Source: Bacillota bacterium (lineage in GTDB: Bacteria; Bacillota; Clostridia; Christensenellales; CAG-138). From it: 6,928 nucleotides of DNA. The notes beneath the pieces are model-generated. The model ran no database searches. It saw only the letters and a list, made by a program, of their open reading frames with translations, and was not told the origin of the DNA. A program made the position numbers and the translations under genes. Where the stretch lies: assembly GCA_023416175.1 (NCBI GenBank), contig JAEZIE010000083.1, positions 1 through 6,928 on the forward strand, in the 5' to 3' direction. Every line of letters starts with the position of its first letter. The stretch's first letter is position 1. Of this stretch, positions 5,689 through 6,928 are shown piece after piece.

Positions 5689-6132
5689 TTAAGCGTTGCA
5701 GTGTGATTCCGTTAGAGTTTTAATACGGTCCAGAGCTCTGGGAAACCTAATACTGAATGTTTCTTCTTGTTCTTGTGGAATATCGGTCTTAACAAGTAAT
5801 GTAGTAACACCATTTTTTTCAGCAAGAGAATAACTCTCTATCCCACCAGTCCACTCTTTTTCGCGTTCCTGCTGTCCACGTTCTTTTGTGTCTGCACTGT
5901 GCCTGAATAATACAAACTCATTTGGAATAAGTTTCTCTATCAGACTTGTCACACCGTAACCACCCACCGATGATATAAACTGGATTTCATTTCCTTCCTC
6001 CATTACCCCCTTCATATATGTGCCTTCATCAATAATACTTGCCCAGTCACGGAATGTTATGTCTCCCCAAAGTGTTGTCCAGACTTTTTCTTTAGAGGCA
6101 TTTATTTCGGTTGAGAATTGCATTACTTTCAT
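5689..6132 (-). CDS. SRPBCC (START/Bet v1-fold), AHSA1-like small protein
   Basis: A 147-residue cytoplasmic protein. It opens as SRPBCC proteins do: a first strand (VMQFSTEINA, 3-12), then a short helix with the K-E-K-V-W pattern (14-18) and an LWGDITFRDW loop. Strands follow through EEGNEIQFIS, GYGVTSLIEKLIPNEFVLFRH and ESYSLAEKNGVTTLLVKTDIP, then a last long helix (PRALDRIKTLTESHCN). Length agrees with the single-domain AHSA1/polyketide cyclase-like group. These fold around a hydrophobic ligand cavity; nothing here tells which ligand, so function is unknown. GAGGAG (minus, 6143-6138) is five bases from the ATG at 6132. The ATG overlaps the TGA of an upstream frame (ATGA overlap), suggesting past or present translational coupling. 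It is last in a minus-strand operon and more AT-rich than the transketolase genes. Confidence 0.75.
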   Translation of the reverse strand: MKVMQFSTEINASKEKVWTTLWGDITFRDWASIIDEGTYMKGVMEEGNEIQFISSVGGYGVTSLIEKLIPNEFVLFRHSADTKERGQQEREKEWTGGIESYSLAEKNGVTTLLVKTDIPQEQEETFSIRFPRALDRIKTLTESHCNA

Positions 6133-6255
6133 ATTTTCTCCTCAAAAATTTTCAAAGAATTCTCCGCTTCCTTACTGAGTCTTATATTTTCGTTATTAGG
6201 CCTCCTACAGCACCTTACCGTTGGTGGTAATGCTGTTTATGGTTAGTTCATCCAT
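6129..6255 (-). pseudogene. Small frameshifted gene or remnant between the VOC and SRPBCC genes
   Basis: GGGAGCTGCGTT precedes an ATG at 6255 that reads MDELTINSITTNGKVL and meets TAG at 6207-6205. Moving one base downstream (+1) the frame continues from about 6206 as RRPNNENIRL, then SKEAENSLKIFEEKI, and stops at TGA 6131-6129, which overlaps the SRPBCC start as ATGA. A proper ribosome binding site at one end and a coupled stop at the other argue that this was one small gene of about 41 residues carrying a one-base insertion, or the worn ends of a longer gene with its middle deleted. An AGGAGG sequence (6206-6201) overlaps the junction. Product not recognised. Alternatives: a 16-residue leader peptide, or chance. 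Confidence 0.35.
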
Positions 6256-6266
6256 AACGCAGCTCC
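6253..6266 (-). repeat. Repeated ribosome-binding-site/start module, copy 2
   Basis: GGAGCTGCGTTATG on the minus strand is identical to the initiation region of the VOC gene (6734-6721). Both copies end in a start codon, so this looks like a duplicated translation start rather than a random 14-mer. Just upstream, CCCG-AAAGATA-CGGG (6278-6264) forms a small hairpin whose 3' arm includes the first G residues of the ribosome binding site. Confidence 0.5.
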
Positions 6267-6300
6267 CGTATCTTTCGGGTTACGATCTTAAACCGATCTC

Positions 6301-6723
6301 CTATTCCTTAGGATTCAGGGTCTTATCTGCATACATTACTTCCCATTGGTGGCCATCAGGATCGACAAACCGGTCATAGTACATCCAACCAAAATCTGAT
6401 GGTTCCAAATAACGTGTTGCCCCGTTTTCAAGAGCAGCTTTCACAATCTTATCCACCCTGTCTCGGCTTCCCACATCGATGGCCAGGAGCACCTGGGTAG
6501 TTAAGCCGTCTGCAATCGGCCGATTGGTAAAGGTGGCAAAGTATTCATATGATATCAACATGGCATAGATATTTCCATCGTTCAAAACAAGGCATACAGC
6601 CTTATCATCACTGAACTGTTCGTTAAAGCCAAACCCTAGTGCTGTCCAAAACCTTCTGACCTTTTTAATATCTTTTACGGGCAAATTTATGAAAATTGAC
6701 CGAACACTCATATTGTTGTTCAT
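6301..6723 (-). CDS. VOC-superfamily (glyoxalase/bleomycin-resistance fold) protein
   Basis: A 140-residue single-module VOC protein. The first beta-alpha-beta unit has IFINLPVKDIKKVRRFWTALGFGF (10-33), the classic pattern of strand, helix with R-F-W/Y, and LGF turn. The second unit has LLAIDVGSRDRVDKIVKAALENGA (79-102), and the end has the signature DPDGHQWEVMY (121-131), with Glu128 the usual metal ligand. Family members include glyoxalase I, dioxygenases and antibiotic-binding proteins. The N-terminal position often filled by a metal-binding His/Gln is Asn13 here, so catalysis is uncertain and no substrate can be named. AAGGAG (minus, 6736-6731) lies seven bases from ATG 6723; Met5 is a poorer start. 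It is first in a minus-strand operon leading into the small remnant gene and the SRPBCC gene; no terminator is seen after its stop. Confidence 0.82.
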   Translation of the reverse strand: MNNNMSVRSIFINLPVKDIKKVRRFWTALGFGFNEQFSDDKAVCLVLNDGNIYAMLISYEYFATFTNRPIADGLTTQVLLAIDVGSRDRVDKIVKAALENGATRYLEPSDFGWMYYDRFVDPDGHQWEVMYADKTLNPKE

Positions 6724-6734
6724 AACGCAGCTCC
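6721..6734 (-). repeat. Repeated ribosome-binding-site/start module, copy 1
   Basis: GGAGCTGCGTTATG, the initiation region of the VOC gene, recurs exactly at 6266-6253 in front of the small remnant gene. Confidence 0.5.
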
Positions 6735-6742
6735 TTTACAGC

Positions 6743-6757
6743 TTTATATTGTATAAA
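6743..6757 (-). promoter_or_regulatory. Probable -10 region and dyad upstream of the VOC gene
   Basis: On the minus strand TATACAAT (6755-6748) offers a good -10 element about 25 bases before the VOC start; no good -35 is visible 17 bases farther up. The same bases form TTTATA-TTG-TATAAA, an inverted repeat with 6-bp arms, so a repressor could cover the -10. Both signals are in AT-rich sequence and could be chance. Confidence 0.35.
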
Positions 6758-6821
6758 CTAAAGATACCCGATATGTTTCATAATTAAGCAGTTAATAATA
6801 GCTGATAATTACGTTGCAAAA

Positions 6822-6928
6822 ATGAATACCATTCATGATGGGGGCGCAAGTAACACCTATGCCGTTCTCTCGCAGATATTTCGCTTATCGGATCTGCCCG
6901 ATGTGAACTTCCCATTATGTTTAAACAG
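6822..6928 (+). CDS. Possible partial small ORF at the right edge (uncertain)
   Basis: An ATG at 6822 opens a frame of 35 codons that is still open at the window end (MNTIHDGGASNTYAVLSQIF and on). It lacks a recognisable ribosome binding site and the frame is open a further 21 codons upstream without a start. The opposite strand is also open here for 48 codons, so neither is well supported. Not recognised. The start region contains ATGAAT-ACC-ATTCAT (6822-6836), a short inverted repeat. Confidence 0.2.
   Translation, partial: MNTIHDGGASNTYAVLSQIFRLSDLPDVNFPLCLN

Noticed and set aside
1..6928. CRISPR arrays, tRNA/rRNA genes, transposases, attachment sites
   Set aside because: Looked for on both strands; no regularly spaced repeats, cloverleaf-like sequence, transposase motifs or terminal inverted repeats were seen.

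Overview
The window (6.9 kb, moderate GC) looks like a chromosomal segment of a spore-forming Bacillota, probably a clostridial lineage. The main clues are a LysM-LysM-GH18 protein of the spore cortex-lytic SleL/YaaH type, strong AGGAGG-type ribosome binding sites, a cyclophilin lipoprotein with a clean lipobox, and a transketolase split into two subunits, as is common in Clostridia. No rRNA, tRNA, CRISPR array or intact insertion sequence was seen.

Layout. (1) Positions 1-671, minus strand: 5' part of the LysM/GH18 gene, running off the left edge. (2) 672-1202: no intact gene. It holds an orphan plus-strand terminator behind a 15-codon Gly/Met-rich frame, and a minus-strand frame resembling the end of a GGDEF domain, so it looks like a patch of gene debris. 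(3) 1203-1814, plus: secreted lipoprotein cyclophilin with its own TATAAT promoter and a strong terminator at 1917-1940. (4) 1941-2359: no convincing gene. (5) 2360-5417, plus: the centrepiece, a compact operon. Two related dyads, 30 bp centre to centre, sit upstream of a near-consensus promoter (TTGACA-N17-TAAACT with an extended -10). These are followed by transketolase N-terminal subunit, transketolase C-terminal subunit and a SorC/DeoR-type sugar-phosphate-responsive regulator. (6) 5418-5688: convergent intergenic region with a possible minus-strand small transcript. (7) 5689-6723, minus: a small operon of a VOC (glyoxalase-fold) protein, a frameshifted or remnant small gene, and an SRPBCC/AHSA1-like protein; the first two start with the same 14-nt ribosome-binding-site/start module. 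(8) 6724-6928: their promoter region and a possible partial reading frame at the right edge.

How the genes work together: the split transketolase and the SorC-family protein form a self-contained module. By family knowledge the regulator should sense a phosphorylated sugar and control the promoter through the dyads. The transketolase belongs to a divergent type lacking the usual Gly-His-Pro-Gly element in the N subunit, and no isomerase, kinase, transporter or transaldolase accompanies it, so its substrate cannot be read from the neighbourhood. The VOC and SRPBCC genes have unknown ligands and no visible link to the rest.
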